From: Chloroflexota bacterium
GTDB lineage: Bacteria > Chloroflexota > Limnocylindria > QHBO01
Direction: 5' to 3'
DNA: 12,620 nucleotides
Assembly (NCBI GenBank): GCA_005880165.1
Contig: VBJP01000098.1
Span: 1-12,620 of the forward strand
The notes below the pieces were generated by a model, which saw only the letters and a program-made list of their open reading frames with translations, was not told the DNA's origin and did no database searches. The first letter of the stretch is position 1. Every line of letters begins with the position of its first letter. Positions 1-6,440 of this stretch are shown here, in pieces. A program made the position numbers and the translations under genes.

Positions 1-109
1 TGCGGCGGCTGAGCCGGAGCGGTTCCGGGTCATCGACGGATCGGGCACGGTTCCCGAGGTGGACGAGGCGATCCAGGCGCTCATCGAGCCCCTGCTCGAG
101 GAAGCCTGA
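1..109 (+). CDS. tmk: Thymidylate kinase, C-terminal end (partial)
   Basis: Only the last 35 codons are present; the reading frame enters from the left edge at base 2 and stops at TGA 107-109. The residues include RFRVIDGSGTVPEV followed by a helix ending in LIEPLLEEA. This resembles the C-terminal strand and helix of dTMP kinases, where an 'IDGS..VEEV' strand precedes the last helix. The enzyme phosphorylates dTMP to dTDP in the cytoplasm. The position directly before a darA gene supports the call, because tmk and darA (yaaQ) are neighbours in Bacillota such as Bacillus subtilis. The nucleotide-binding P-loop and lid would lie outside the window, so the assignment rests on this short tail plus synteny. 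Confidence 0.7.
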   Translation, partial: AAAEPERFRVIDGSGTVPEVDEAIQALIEPLLEEA

Positions 110-137
110 GCTGGCCGGACAGCGCAGCTTCGGATGG

Positions 138-143
138 CATACT
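138..143 (+). promoter_or_regulatory. Weak candidate -10 box upstream of darA
   Basis: CATACT lies in the 69-base gap between tmk and darA and differs from TATAAT at two positions. No good -35 hexamer sits 16-18 bases upstream (the sequence there is CCGGAC). A start near base 150 would give darA a short leader. Co-transcription with tmk is equally possible. Confidence 0.25.
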
Positions 144-178
144 TGCCGCCGTAGCCCGCCTCCGGTAGGAATCGGCCC

Positions 179-508
179 ATGAAGCTCGTCACGGCGATCG
201 TGCACAACGAGGACGCGGCCACCCTCGTCGACGCGCTCCTGGAGCGGGAGTTTCGAGCCACGCGGCTCCATTCATCCGGCGGGTTCCTCAAGCAGGGGAA
301 CGCCACCATCCTGGTCGGCGTCGAGGACGACCAGGTCGACGCCGTCCTTGAGGTGATCAGCGCGAACTGCCATTCGCGCCGGCAGTTCGTCAACCCCATG
401 CCGCCGATCATGGAGCCGGGCGAGTTCTACATGCCTTATCCGGTCGAGGTGGAGGTGGGCGGCGCGACCGTCTTCGTCCTCCCCGTCGAGCGCTTCGAGC
501 GCATCTGA
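179..508 (+). CDS. darA: Cyclic-di-AMP receptor, PII-like (DarA/YaaQ/PstA)
   Basis: This 109-residue protein has the same length as the Bacillota DarA/PstA proteins. These are trimeric PII-like cytosolic receptors that bind cyclic-di-AMP between subunits. Visible family signatures are the N-terminal strand MKLVTAIVHNEDA, the ligand-loop segment SSGGFLKQGNAT (residues 32-43), and the C-terminal signature PYPVEVEVGGATVFVLPV (about residues 86-103). The ATG at 179 is preceded by AGGA at 167-170 with an 8-base spacer, and the family usually begins with MKL at this point. The gene follows tmk as in Bacillus subtilis, but yaaR and holB do not follow; a DinB-fold gene does. The downstream effector of DarA proteins is generally unknown. 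Its presence implies that the organism makes c-di-AMP. Confidence 0.95.
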   Translation: MKLVTAIVHNEDAATLVDALLEREFRATRLHSSGGFLKQGNATILVGVEDDQVDAVLEVISANCHSRRQFVNPMPPIMEPGEFYMPYPVEVEVGGATVFVLPVERFERI

Positions 509-515
509 CGGACCG

Positions 516-1130
516 ATGGGCGCGACCTCATCCGCGCCCGCCTGGCTGACGTTCGTCGAGTCGGGCGCCCCGGACACGGTGGCTGCCTGGAGTGCGCTGG
601 GGAACGCCTTTGCCGGCGTCCGCGCCCTGCGAGGCGTCCTGCACGAGCGCGTGACCGACGGCGCCGCACCGCGAATCCTCGCCGAGCAGGAAGTCCTGGC
701 GCAGGCCCTGGCGGACGCCCTGGCGGACGTGCCCGATGCAGCGCTGCGCATGCCCGGCGGCGAGGAGGAATGGAACGTCGCCCAGACGTTCGCCCACGCC
801 ACGGCGGCGCGGCGCTTCCTACCCACCTGGGCCGCGATGGCGGCGGCGGGTAGCTGGCCCGCCGACGATCCGCCGTCGGTTCGACCCTCGATCCCCGGCG
901 ATGCGAATGCAAGCCGTGACGAGCTGCTGATCCTGCTCGGCAAGAGCCGTCGATCGCAGGAGCGCGCGGCGGAGCTGATCGGCGAGCACGAGACGCAACC
1001 CTGCCCGCTCGACCACCCCCTCGTCGGGCGGCTGCGATGCGGTGACTGGCTCCTGTTTGCGGGAGTGCACGACCTGATGCACCTGGAGCAGCTGCATCGC
1101 ATCGCCGACGCGCATCGCGGAAGCGTGTAG
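516..1130 (+). CDS. DinB-family (DinB/YfiT fold) putative metal-dependent protein
   Basis: This 204-residue protein starts at ATG 516, seven bases after darA. It is a mostly helical, alanine-rich sequence that fits the DinB/YfiT four-helix fold. The likely metal-binding histidines are His94 in a helix that follows EWNVAQTFAH, plus His185 and His189 in GVHDLMHLEQ near the end. The H-x3-H-x2-Q pattern in the last helix is typical of the family. DinB-like proteins include bacillithiol- or mycothiol-dependent transferases and many members of unknown function; nothing here identifies the substrate. About 50 N-terminal residues precede the first clear core helix. The short gap to darA suggests one transcript. 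The fold assignment is fairly secure, but the specific role is unknown. Confidence 0.72.
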   Translation: MGATSSAPAWLTFVESGAPDTVAAWSALGNAFAGVRALRGVLHERVTDGAAPRILAEQEVLAQALADALADVPDAALRMPGGEEEWNVAQTFAHATAARRFLPTWAAMAAAGSWPADDPPSVRPSIPGDANASRDELLILLGKSRRSQERAAELIGEHETQPCPLDHPLVGRLRCGDWLLFAGVHDLMHLEQLHRIADAHRGSV

Positions 1131-1141
1131 CCGTCCGGGCC

Positions 1142-2338
1142 TTGCTCCCCGAACGCCCGGCGCCGCTCGTCCTGGTGGTGGCGCCTGCTCCGATGGATGG
1201 ACCATTCGGCACCTACGCGGCCGTGACGGCCGGCGGCACGCAGCTGCTCGCGGCGGAGCTTTCGCAGCGACTTGCGCGGGTCGGCGCCGCCGTCGTGGCA
1301 CTCCACGCCCAAGCGCACGATCCCGACGCTGCTGCGTTTCACTGGGGCCGCTGGTTCGCGACGGCCGCACGCGTGGCCCTGAATGACGCCGAGCGGCGCG
1401 GTTCGCACGTGGATGCCATGGGCTATGCCGGCGCGGGTTCCCTTGCGCTCCTCGACGACGCGGGGCTCGAAGACCTCCTGGCGCCGACCCCCGGCGAGGT
1501 GGTCGGCAACAACCGGTACAGCGCGGACGCCTTCGTCGTCGCGGGCGCGGGGCACGCGACGGAGGCTCCCGACGGGACCACGCGCCGAGGACCGAGCCTC
1601 GAGCGCGCGCTCGATCGCCTCGAGGCGTGCCCTTCGGACAACACCGCGGTGCGGTGCCTGGAAAGCGCCGGATTCCGCTCCCGGGACCTGGCCGAGACCG
1701 CCTGGTCGCGGTTCGACGTGGATACCCCGCTGGATTTGGCCCTGCTGCGTCTCGCCACCCGCCTGCCTCGGACCCGCGCGATCGACCGGGCGCTGGCGGG
1801 CTACCTGGAGATGGCGCGTCTGCCGGGGGGTGGGGAGCTGCTGGTACCGGAGCTGGACCGCATCGGTGCGGTGATTCGCGACCCAAACCGCCAGCTCGTG
1901 CTAGCCGGGCGAGTCCCTTCCTCGGTGCTGCGCGAGCTCGAGACCGAGGCGGCATGCCGCGTGCGCGCATTCGTCGAGGAGCGCGGGATGCGATCGGCGC
2001 GGGGCGCCGGTCCGCCACGCTCCCTCCTGGCGCGCTGGGTCGAGGAGCATGGTGCCGCGAAGCTCGTCGCCGAGCTCGCCAACCTGGGCGATGCGGTGAT
2101 CCTCGACACGCGCGTGGTCATGGCGGCGCTTGGCGGCAGCGCCGAGATGGATGCGTGGCCGCCCTCTGAGGAGCGCTTCGCATCGGACTTCGCGGACTCA
2201 GGCTCGATCCAGACGCCCTGGCTGCGAGAGATGGTCGAGGCGGCCCGCCAGTCTCCGGTCCCGTTCCTGCTCGGCGGCCACTCGCTGGTGAGCGACGGGA
2301 TTCGGCTGGTCCTGGCGGCGGCCTGGCTCGGTCGCTGA
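1142..2338 (+). CDS. Unrecognised protein, weakly nucleotidyltransferase-like
   Basis: I do not recognise this 398-residue protein. It opens with a hydrophobic strand (LVLVVAPAP, residues 9-17). It then carries pieces reminiscent of the GT-A fold used by CofC/MobA-type nucleotidyltransferases: GAGSLALLDDAGLEDLL (about residues 97-113), VGNNRYSADAFVVAG (121-135), SDNTAVRCLESAGF (165-178), and FDVDTPLDLALL (191-202), which resembles the 'DVDTPEDL' element of CofC. A C-terminal domain of about 190 residues ends in LLGGHSLVSDGIRLVL and has no family I can name. The start is uncertain. TTG 1142 is used because the first strand begins at residue 9 and the first ATG (1193) falls after it; no clear Shine-Dalgarno is visible. 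The gene follows the DinB gene by 11 bases. Only the existence of the gene is well supported. Confidence 0.6.
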   Translation: MLPERPAPLVLVVAPAPMDGPFGTYAAVTAGGTQLLAAELSQRLARVGAAVVALHAQAHDPDAAAFHWGRWFATAARVALNDAERRGSHVDAMGYAGAGSLALLDDAGLEDLLAPTPGEVVGNNRYSADAFVVAGAGHATEAPDGTTRRGPSLERALDRLEACPSDNTAVRCLESAGFRSRDLAETAWSRFDVDTPLDLALLRLATRLPRTRAIDRALAGYLEMARLPGGGELLVPELDRIGAVIRDPNRQLVLAGRVPSSVLRELETEAACRVRAFVEERGMRSARGAGPPRSLLARWVEEHGAAKLVAELANLGDAVILDTRVVMAALGGSAEMDAWPPSEERFASDFADSGSIQTPWLREMVEAARQSPVPFLLGGHSLVSDGIRLVLAAAWLGR

Positions 2339-2362
2339 GCCGATCGCCCCGAGGCTCCCTGC

Positions 2363-2368
2363 TAGACT
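2363..2368 (+). promoter_or_regulatory. Candidate -10 box for the nuo operon
   Basis: TAGACT, within GCTAGACTGG, matches the TAnnnT pattern and lies 25 bases after the previous stop codon. A start near base 2375 would leave a leader of about 110 bases before nuoA. No convincing -35 hexamer is visible 16-18 bases upstream. The call rests on the -10 match and on the position in the widest gap before the operon. Confidence 0.35.
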
Positions 2369-2422
2369 GGAAGCACGATCGCGGCGCTCTGCGCGGCGAA
2401 TCGCACCGCACGAAACCTGAGC

Positions 2423-2473
2423 GCGGGTGGCCGCCCGCGGTGGCACCCGCAGCGAGCACGGCATCGTGCTTGC
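2423..2473 (+). promoter_or_regulatory. Two tandem hairpins in the nuoA leader
   Basis: Hairpin 1 pairs GCGGGTG (2423-2429) with CACCCGC (2444-2450), and the enclosed GC-rich bases can pair further. Hairpin 2 pairs 2452-2460 with 2465-2473, giving nine base pairs including one G-T, around a GCAT loop. It ends one base before the GGAG ribosome binding site of nuoA (2474-2477). Neither is followed by a T run, so they do not look like terminators. Their position suggests an effect on message stability or nuoA translation; this is inference. Confidence 0.4.
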
Positions 2474-2483
2474 GGAGTTGGAG

Positions 2484-2843
2484 ATGGACCAGACCGGCCT
2501 GATCTACGTCATCGGCTTCGGGGCCGCCACCACGATCTTCGTGTTCGGCACGATCGTGGCCGCATGGCTGCTCTCGCATCGGCGCCGCACGCTGCAGAAG
2601 GGCCTCCCCTACGAGTCGGGGATCGACACCATCGGCGACACCTGGAGCCGGTTCGGGCTGGCGTTCTACCTGTTCGCGCTGCTCTTCGTGGCGTTCGACG
2701 TGGAGATCATCTTCGTCTACCTGTGGGCCGTGGTGATCCGAGCCATTTCGGTGCCCGGCATCGTGATCATGGGCATCTTCCTGGTCGTGCTGATGTTCGG
2801 TGAGTTCTACGCATGGCGAAAGGGAGACCTGCGATGGCATTGA
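2484..2843 (+). CDS. nuoA: NADH-quinone oxidoreductase subunit A
   Basis: This 119-residue, three-helix membrane subunit sits at the heel of complex I, where it helps form the quinone-site/proton-channel junction with NuoH and NuoJ. The first membrane segment is about residues 5-28. The conserved matrix-like loop follows, with GLPYESG (commonly PYECG in the family). Then come the second helix, containing FALLFVAFDVEIIFVYLWAV with its buried acidic residues, and the third helix. ATG 2484 is chosen because GGAG at 2474-2477 lies six bases upstream and the length fits the family. An upstream GTG at 2427 would add 19 residues of leader and fall inside the hairpin region. The gene overlaps nuoB by 10 bases. 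Confidence 0.93.
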   Translation: MDQTGLIYVIGFGAATTIFVFGTIVAAWLLSHRRRTLQKGLPYESGIDTIGDTWSRFGLAFYLFALLFVAFDVEIIFVYLWAVVIRAISVPGIVIMGIFLVVLMFGEFYAWRKGDLRWH

Positions 2844-3523
2844 CCAACGACCCCCGCGAAGCCGCACGCGGCCGAGCGGACGAGGAGGCCGCCCAGGGCA
2901 CCGCCCTCGTCACGAGCCCGGCACGGATCGAGATCCCGGACAGCGCCCCATCTGACGACGACCTGCTGGCCCCCTTCGGCATGGAGGAGCATCCGACCGG
3001 CGGGTTCCACGGCCTGCTCGAGGTGATCCCCACCAAGGCTGACCTGGTCATCGATCTCATCCGCGCCAACAGCCTCTGGCCCCTGCTCAGCGGGCTCTCG
3101 TGCTGCGCCATCGAGATGATGAGCACCGCGACGAGCAAGAACGACATCGACCGATTCGGGATGTTCCCGTTCCGTGCCTCGCCACGCCAAGCCGACGTGC
3201 TGATCGTGGCGGGGACGTTGACCACCAAGATGGCCGGGCCGCTCGTTCGGCTGTGGGAGCAGATGCCCGAGCCCAAGTGGTGCGTGGCGATGGGCACCTG
3301 CACGACCTCCGGCGGCCGGTTCAAGCGCTCGTACAGCGTCGTGCAGGGCGTCGACCGGGTGATGCCCGTCGACGTTTACGTGCCCGGCTGCCCGCCACGC
3401 CCGGAGGGCCTGATCTACGGCCTTCTGAAGCTGCGTGAGCTGGTCATGGCGCGCCGTGGCCAGTGGCGGACCTACGTCGATCGCGGGCCACAGCGGGTCG
3501 CCTGGGAAGGGGACGTCCGCTGA
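2834..3523 (+). CDS. nuoB: NADH-quinone oxidoreductase subunit B (carries cluster N2)
   Basis: This 229-residue peripheral subunit binds the terminal [4Fe-4S] cluster N2, which passes electrons to quinone. The four ligands are intact: tandem Cys90-Cys91 in GLSCCAIEMMS, Cys156 in GTCTTSGG, and Cys186 in PGCPPRPE. The spacing of 65 and 30 residues is normal. The start is ATG 2834, seven bases after GGGAG (2822-2826) and inside the end of nuoA. An in-frame ATG at 2813 would add seven residues but has no ribosome site. The first 60 or so residues are acidic, low in conservation, and longer than in the shortest NuoB proteins. The conserved core begins near LEVIPTKADLVIDLI. This subunit looks fully functional, unlike the electron-input subunits downstream. 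Confidence 0.96.
   Translation: MALTNDPREAARGRADEEAAQGTALVTSPARIEIPDSAPSDDDLLAPFGMEEHPTGGFHGLLEVIPTKADLVIDLIRANSLWPLLSGLSCCAIEMMSTATSKNDIDRFGMFPFRASPRQADVLIVAGTLTTKMAGPLVRLWEQMPEPKWCVAMGTCTTSGGRFKRSYSVVQGVDRVMPVDVYVPGCPPRPEGLIYGLLKLRELVMARRGQWRTYVDRGPQRVAWEGDVR
3504..3523 (+). promoter_or_regulatory. Strong ribosome binding site pointing to a CTG start for nuoC
   Basis: A purine run, GGGAAGGGGA (3504-3513), sits seven bases upstream of CTG 3520-3522. That codon overlaps the nuoB stop in a CTGA arrangement, matching the ATGA overlap at nuoC/nuoD. This decides in favour of CTG 3520 over GTG 3463 (60-base overlap, no ribosome site). GTG 3550, with GGGAG five bases upstream, remains a real alternative. 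Confidence 0.4.
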
Positions 3524-4170
3524 CCGCCCCGGCCAAGGCGGGAGCCCTGGTGCGGCTGCTCGTCGAGCGCTTCCCGGACATCGCGCGCGACCTGTGGACC
3601 GATGAGGACACGGTCGAGGTGCAGCTTCCGCGCGACGCGGTGGTCGAGACCCTCCGCACGCTGCGCGACGAACCGGAGTTCGGCTTCTACATGCTCGCCG
3701 ATGCGGCGGCCGTGGATTACGGCATCGGCCACCATTTCGAGGTCGTCTACCACCTCTACTCGGACCGTCATCCCGCTTGGCTGCGGGTCCGGGTGCCCGT
3801 CGACCGGGCGAACCCGCGCACGCCGTCGGTGACCAGCCTGTGGACCGGCGCGATGTTCCACGAGCGCGAGATGTACGACATGATGGGGATCGTCTTCGAG
3901 GGCAACCGCGACCTGCGTCGCATCTACATGTCGCCCGACTACCGCTCGTTCCCGCAGCGCAAGGACTTCCTGCTGCCCGATGACGCAGCCGACTCCTCCG
4001 CGGCCGGGGTGAATCCCCTCGAGCGCCCCGAGACGTGGGACCTGACGACGTTCAGCAGGGAGCTCACCAGCTCGGCGGCCACCTATCCCCCGCCGGACAC
4101 CCAGGTCGACGTTCCTGCCGAGGCGTATCCCCACGGCCAAGAGTCGGCGGACAAGAGCCGACCGGCATGA
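3520..4170 (+). CDS. nuoC: NADH-quinone oxidoreductase subunit C
   Basis: NuoC is the 30-kDa peripheral subunit that scaffolds NuoB and NuoD near the quinone site. The family signature is clear at about residues 114-154: HEREMYDMMGIVFEGN, then DLRRIYMSPDY and the RKDFLLPDD end of the motif. The N-terminal half contains the usual alpha/beta domain (GFYMLADAAAVDY). The tail after the motif, about 60 residues, is proline- and serine-rich and is probably flexible. The start is uncertain. CTG 3520 (216 residues) has the best ribosome site and a 4-base overlap with the nuoB stop; GTG 3550 (206 residues) also has a good site; GTG 3463 would overlap nuoB by 61 bases. The stop overlaps the nuoD start as ATGA (4167-4170). 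Confidence 0.93.
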   Translation: MTAPAKAGALVRLLVERFPDIARDLWTDEDTVEVQLPRDAVVETLRTLRDEPEFGFYMLADAAAVDYGIGHHFEVVYHLYSDRHPAWLRVRVPVDRANPRTPSVTSLWTGAMFHEREMYDMMGIVFEGNRDLRRIYMSPDYRSFPQRKDFLLPDDAADSSAAGVNPLERPETWDLTTFSRELTSSAATYPPPDTQVDVPAEAYPHGQESADKSRPA

Positions 4171-5399
4171 CCGCCGTCGATCCCGAGACTCGCATCCCCG
4201 ACCCGATCGACCTCGATCGCGCGGAGGAGGCGCGCCTGCGGGCCGCCGCCGGTCTCGCGCCGCCGAGCCCGCCCGCGGGCAGCGAGTACGCGGGCTTCGA
4301 GCTGGTGGGCGTGCCGGATCGACCCCTCCAGACCGAGCGCGAGCGCGAGATGTACACCCTCGAAGAGGGCGAGATGCTCCTGAACATGGGGCCGCAGCAC
4401 CCCTCCACCCATGGCGTCCTGCGGCTCGTGGTCAAGATCCGCGGCGAGATGGTCACCGACCTCGATCCGGTCTTCGGCTACCTGCATCGCGGGATCGAGA
4501 AGCTGTGCGAGAACGCGACCTACACGACCGTGCTGACCTACGTGGATCCCATGGACTACCTGGCCTCGATGCACAACGAGCACGCGCCAGCGATCGCCTT
4601 CGAGAAGCTCTTCGGAATCCAGGCGCCGCGGCGCGCCGAGTACATCAGGGCCCTGGTGGTCGAGCTGAACCGTGTCTTCAGCCACGGCCTGATGATCGGC
4701 TTCCTGGCGCTCGACATGGGCGGTCTGACGCCGATCCTCTACGCCTTCATTAACCGCGACGACGTCGTGGAGCTGCTCGCCGCGATCTCCGGCCAGCGGA
4801 TGCTCTTCAACTTCTTCCGGGTGGGCGGCGTGAACTGGGATGTGAACGACGAGTTCCTCTCCCGCCTCGGCACCTGGCACGGGACGGTCATGAAGTCCAT
4901 CGGCGACAACGAGAAGCTGATCACCGAGAACGAGATGTACGGCGTCACCGGCCCCAACCTGCGCGCCTCGGGGGTGCCCTTCGACGTGCGCAAGGCGCAT
5001 CCCTACTCGATCTACGACGAGCTGGAGTTCGACGTCATCACCCAGCAGAGCGGCGACGTCTACGCGCGTTACCTGCAGCGCATCGACGAGATCAAGCAGA
5101 GCCTGCACCTGATCGACCAGATCATGGACAAGATGCCGCACGGGCCGGTGCAGGCCCAGGTCCCCGGCATCATCCGCCCCAAACCGGGACGTGCCTACGG
5201 CGCCGTCGAGAGCCCGCGCGGCCTGTACAGCGTGTACGCCATCAGCGACGGCGGGCCAACGCCGTATCGGTTCCGGATGCGCGACCCGAGCTTCATCAGC
5301 CTGCAGGTCATGCCCCTCCTGATGCCCGGCCACCTGATCGCCGACACCATGGCCATCATGGCCAGCCTCGACCCGGTCATGGGCGGCGTGGACAAGTAG
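4167..5399 (+). CDS. nuoD: NADH-quinone oxidoreductase subunit D
   Basis: This 410-residue 49-kDa-type subunit forms the quinone-reduction cavity with NuoB and is related to the large subunit of [NiFe] hydrogenases. GPQHPSTHGVLRL (from residue 75) carries the two conserved histidines of the quinone-site loop. FGYLHRGIEKL follows, then the usual C-terminal half ending in SLDPVMGGVDK. The segment normally read as 'DRxDY' is DPMDY here (Asp-Pro instead of Asp-Arg). ATG 4167 is chosen for its ATGA overlap with nuoC and for family length; the frame is open further upstream only because it lies over nuoC. An N-terminal extension of about 60 charged and proline-rich residues precedes the conserved core. 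Confidence 0.95.
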   Translation: MTAVDPETRIPDPIDLDRAEEARLRAAAGLAPPSPPAGSEYAGFELVGVPDRPLQTEREREMYTLEEGEMLLNMGPQHPSTHGVLRLVVKIRGEMVTDLDPVFGYLHRGIEKLCENATYTTVLTYVDPMDYLASMHNEHAPAIAFEKLFGIQAPRRAEYIRALVVELNRVFSHGLMIGFLALDMGGLTPILYAFINRDDVVELLAAISGQRMLFNFFRVGGVNWDVNDEFLSRLGTWHGTVMKSIGDNEKLITENEMYGVTGPNLRASGVPFDVRKAHPYSIYDELEFDVITQQSGDVYARYLQRIDEIKQSLHLIDQIMDKMPHGPVQAQVPGIIRPKPGRAYGAVESPRGLYSVYAISDGGPTPYRFRMRDPSFISLQVMPLLMPGHLIADTMAIMASLDPVMGGVDK

Positions 5400-5412
5400 T
5401 GACCCACCACTG

Positions 5413-6423
5413 ATGGACTTCAGCCTGCTGCTCGGGCTCGGCCGTTTCGTGCTCGCGACCACGCTCCTGCTGCTGCTTACCATCCCCACCGCCTTCGTGG
5501 TGATCCAGCTCGAGCTGAAGGTGATCGCGCTCATGCAGCTGCGGCTGGGACCCAACCGCGTCGGTCCCCGCGGCCTCTTTCAGAGCACCATCCACGGCTT
5601 CAAGGTGCTCGCTAAGGAGGACACCGTCCCGGACCAGGCCGACCGTGCGACCTTCACCCTCGCCCCGTGGATGGTCTACATGGCCGCCGCCATGAGCATG
5701 CTCGTCATCCCGTTCGCCCCCGGGTTCGTAGCCGCCGACTTCAACATCGGCGTCGTCTACTTCTTCGCCATCCTGGGCCTCTCGGTGGTGGGCCTGCTGG
5801 TCGCCGGCTGGAGCAGCTACAACAAGTATTCGCTGCTTGGCGGCTTGCGCAGCGCCGCCCAGATGGTCAGCTACGAGATCCCGCTGACGCTCTCGGTGGT
5901 CGGAGTCGTGATCCTGACCGGCTCGCTGAACTTCAGCCAGATCATCGCCCACCAGCTGTCGCACGGCTGGAACGTCTGGTGGCAGCTGCTTGGCTTCCCG
6001 ATCTTCTTCATCGCGGCCACCGCGGAGATCAACCGCGCACCCTTCGACCTGGTCGAGGCCGACAGCGAGATCGTGGCCGGTCCCTTCACCGAGTACTCGG
6101 GGATGCGCTTCGGCTTCTTCTTCTTCGCCGAGTACGTGGCGCTCTTCATCATGAGCGCCATCCTGGTTACTCTCTTCTTCGGCGGTTACCTGGCGCCGTG
6201 GCCGTTCCCTGCCCAGCTGGGCGGCTTCATCGGTATCCTCTACGGGCTCCTCTGGTTCTTCGCGAAGACCTACTTCTTCATCTTCGTCGCGATCTGGATG
6301 CGCACCACCCTGCCGCGCATCCGCGTGGACCAGCTGATGGGGGTGGCCTGGAAGGTGCTCCTGCCACTCTCCCTGATCAACCTGTTCCTGACCGCGATTG
6401 CGGTCGTGGCCTTCAAGCTCTAG
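5413..6423 (+). CDS. nuoH: NADH-quinone oxidoreductase subunit H
   Basis: NuoH is the membrane subunit that receives the quinone-reducing arm and lines the quinone channel. This 336-residue protein has about eight hydrophobic segments and the family's conserved loops: LRLGPNRVGPRGLFQ near residue 43, KVLAKEDTVP near residue 63, and TAEINRAPFDLVEADSE in the middle, with its cluster of glutamates. EYSGMRFGFFFFAEY follows. The start at ATG 5413 lies 13 bases after nuoD, with no strong ribosome binding site, so translation may be coupled to nuoD. Gene order departs from the textbook: H directly follows D, with no E, F or G between them. Nothing in the sequence looks degenerate. Confidence 0.95.
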   Translation: MDFSLLLGLGRFVLATTLLLLLTIPTAFVVIQLELKVIALMQLRLGPNRVGPRGLFQSTIHGFKVLAKEDTVPDQADRATFTLAPWMVYMAAAMSMLVIPFAPGFVAADFNIGVVYFFAILGLSVVGLLVAGWSSYNKYSLLGGLRSAAQMVSYEIPLTLSVVGVVILTGSLNFSQIIAHQLSHGWNVWWQLLGFPIFFIAATAEINRAPFDLVEADSEIVAGPFTEYSGMRFGFFFFAEYVALFIMSAILVTLFFGGYLAPWPFPAQLGGFIGILYGLLWFFAKTYFFIFVAIWMRTTLPRIRVDQLMGVAWKVLLPLSLINLFLTAIAVVAFKL

Positions 6424-6440
6424 GAGCCTCCGAGAGACCG

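Noticed and set aside
2425..2450. T-box-like sequence (GGTGGCACC) in the nuoA leader
   Set aside because: It resembles the T-box core, but the space from the candidate transcript start is too short for a normal specifier stem. The downstream genes are not amino-acid related, and the bases are explained by the hairpin GCGGGTG/CACCCGC.
4083..5555. A 490-codon minus-strand open frame opposite nuoD
   Set aside because: It is a shadow of nuoD; the product is a His/Asp/Val-rich string without motifs, caused by biased third positions.
5667..6440. Upstream extension of the NuoI-NuoE frame across nuoH
   Set aside because: The frame is open only because it overlaps nuoH, which is real. The Arg/Pro-rich product has no homology features, and NuoI similarity begins after ATG 6441.
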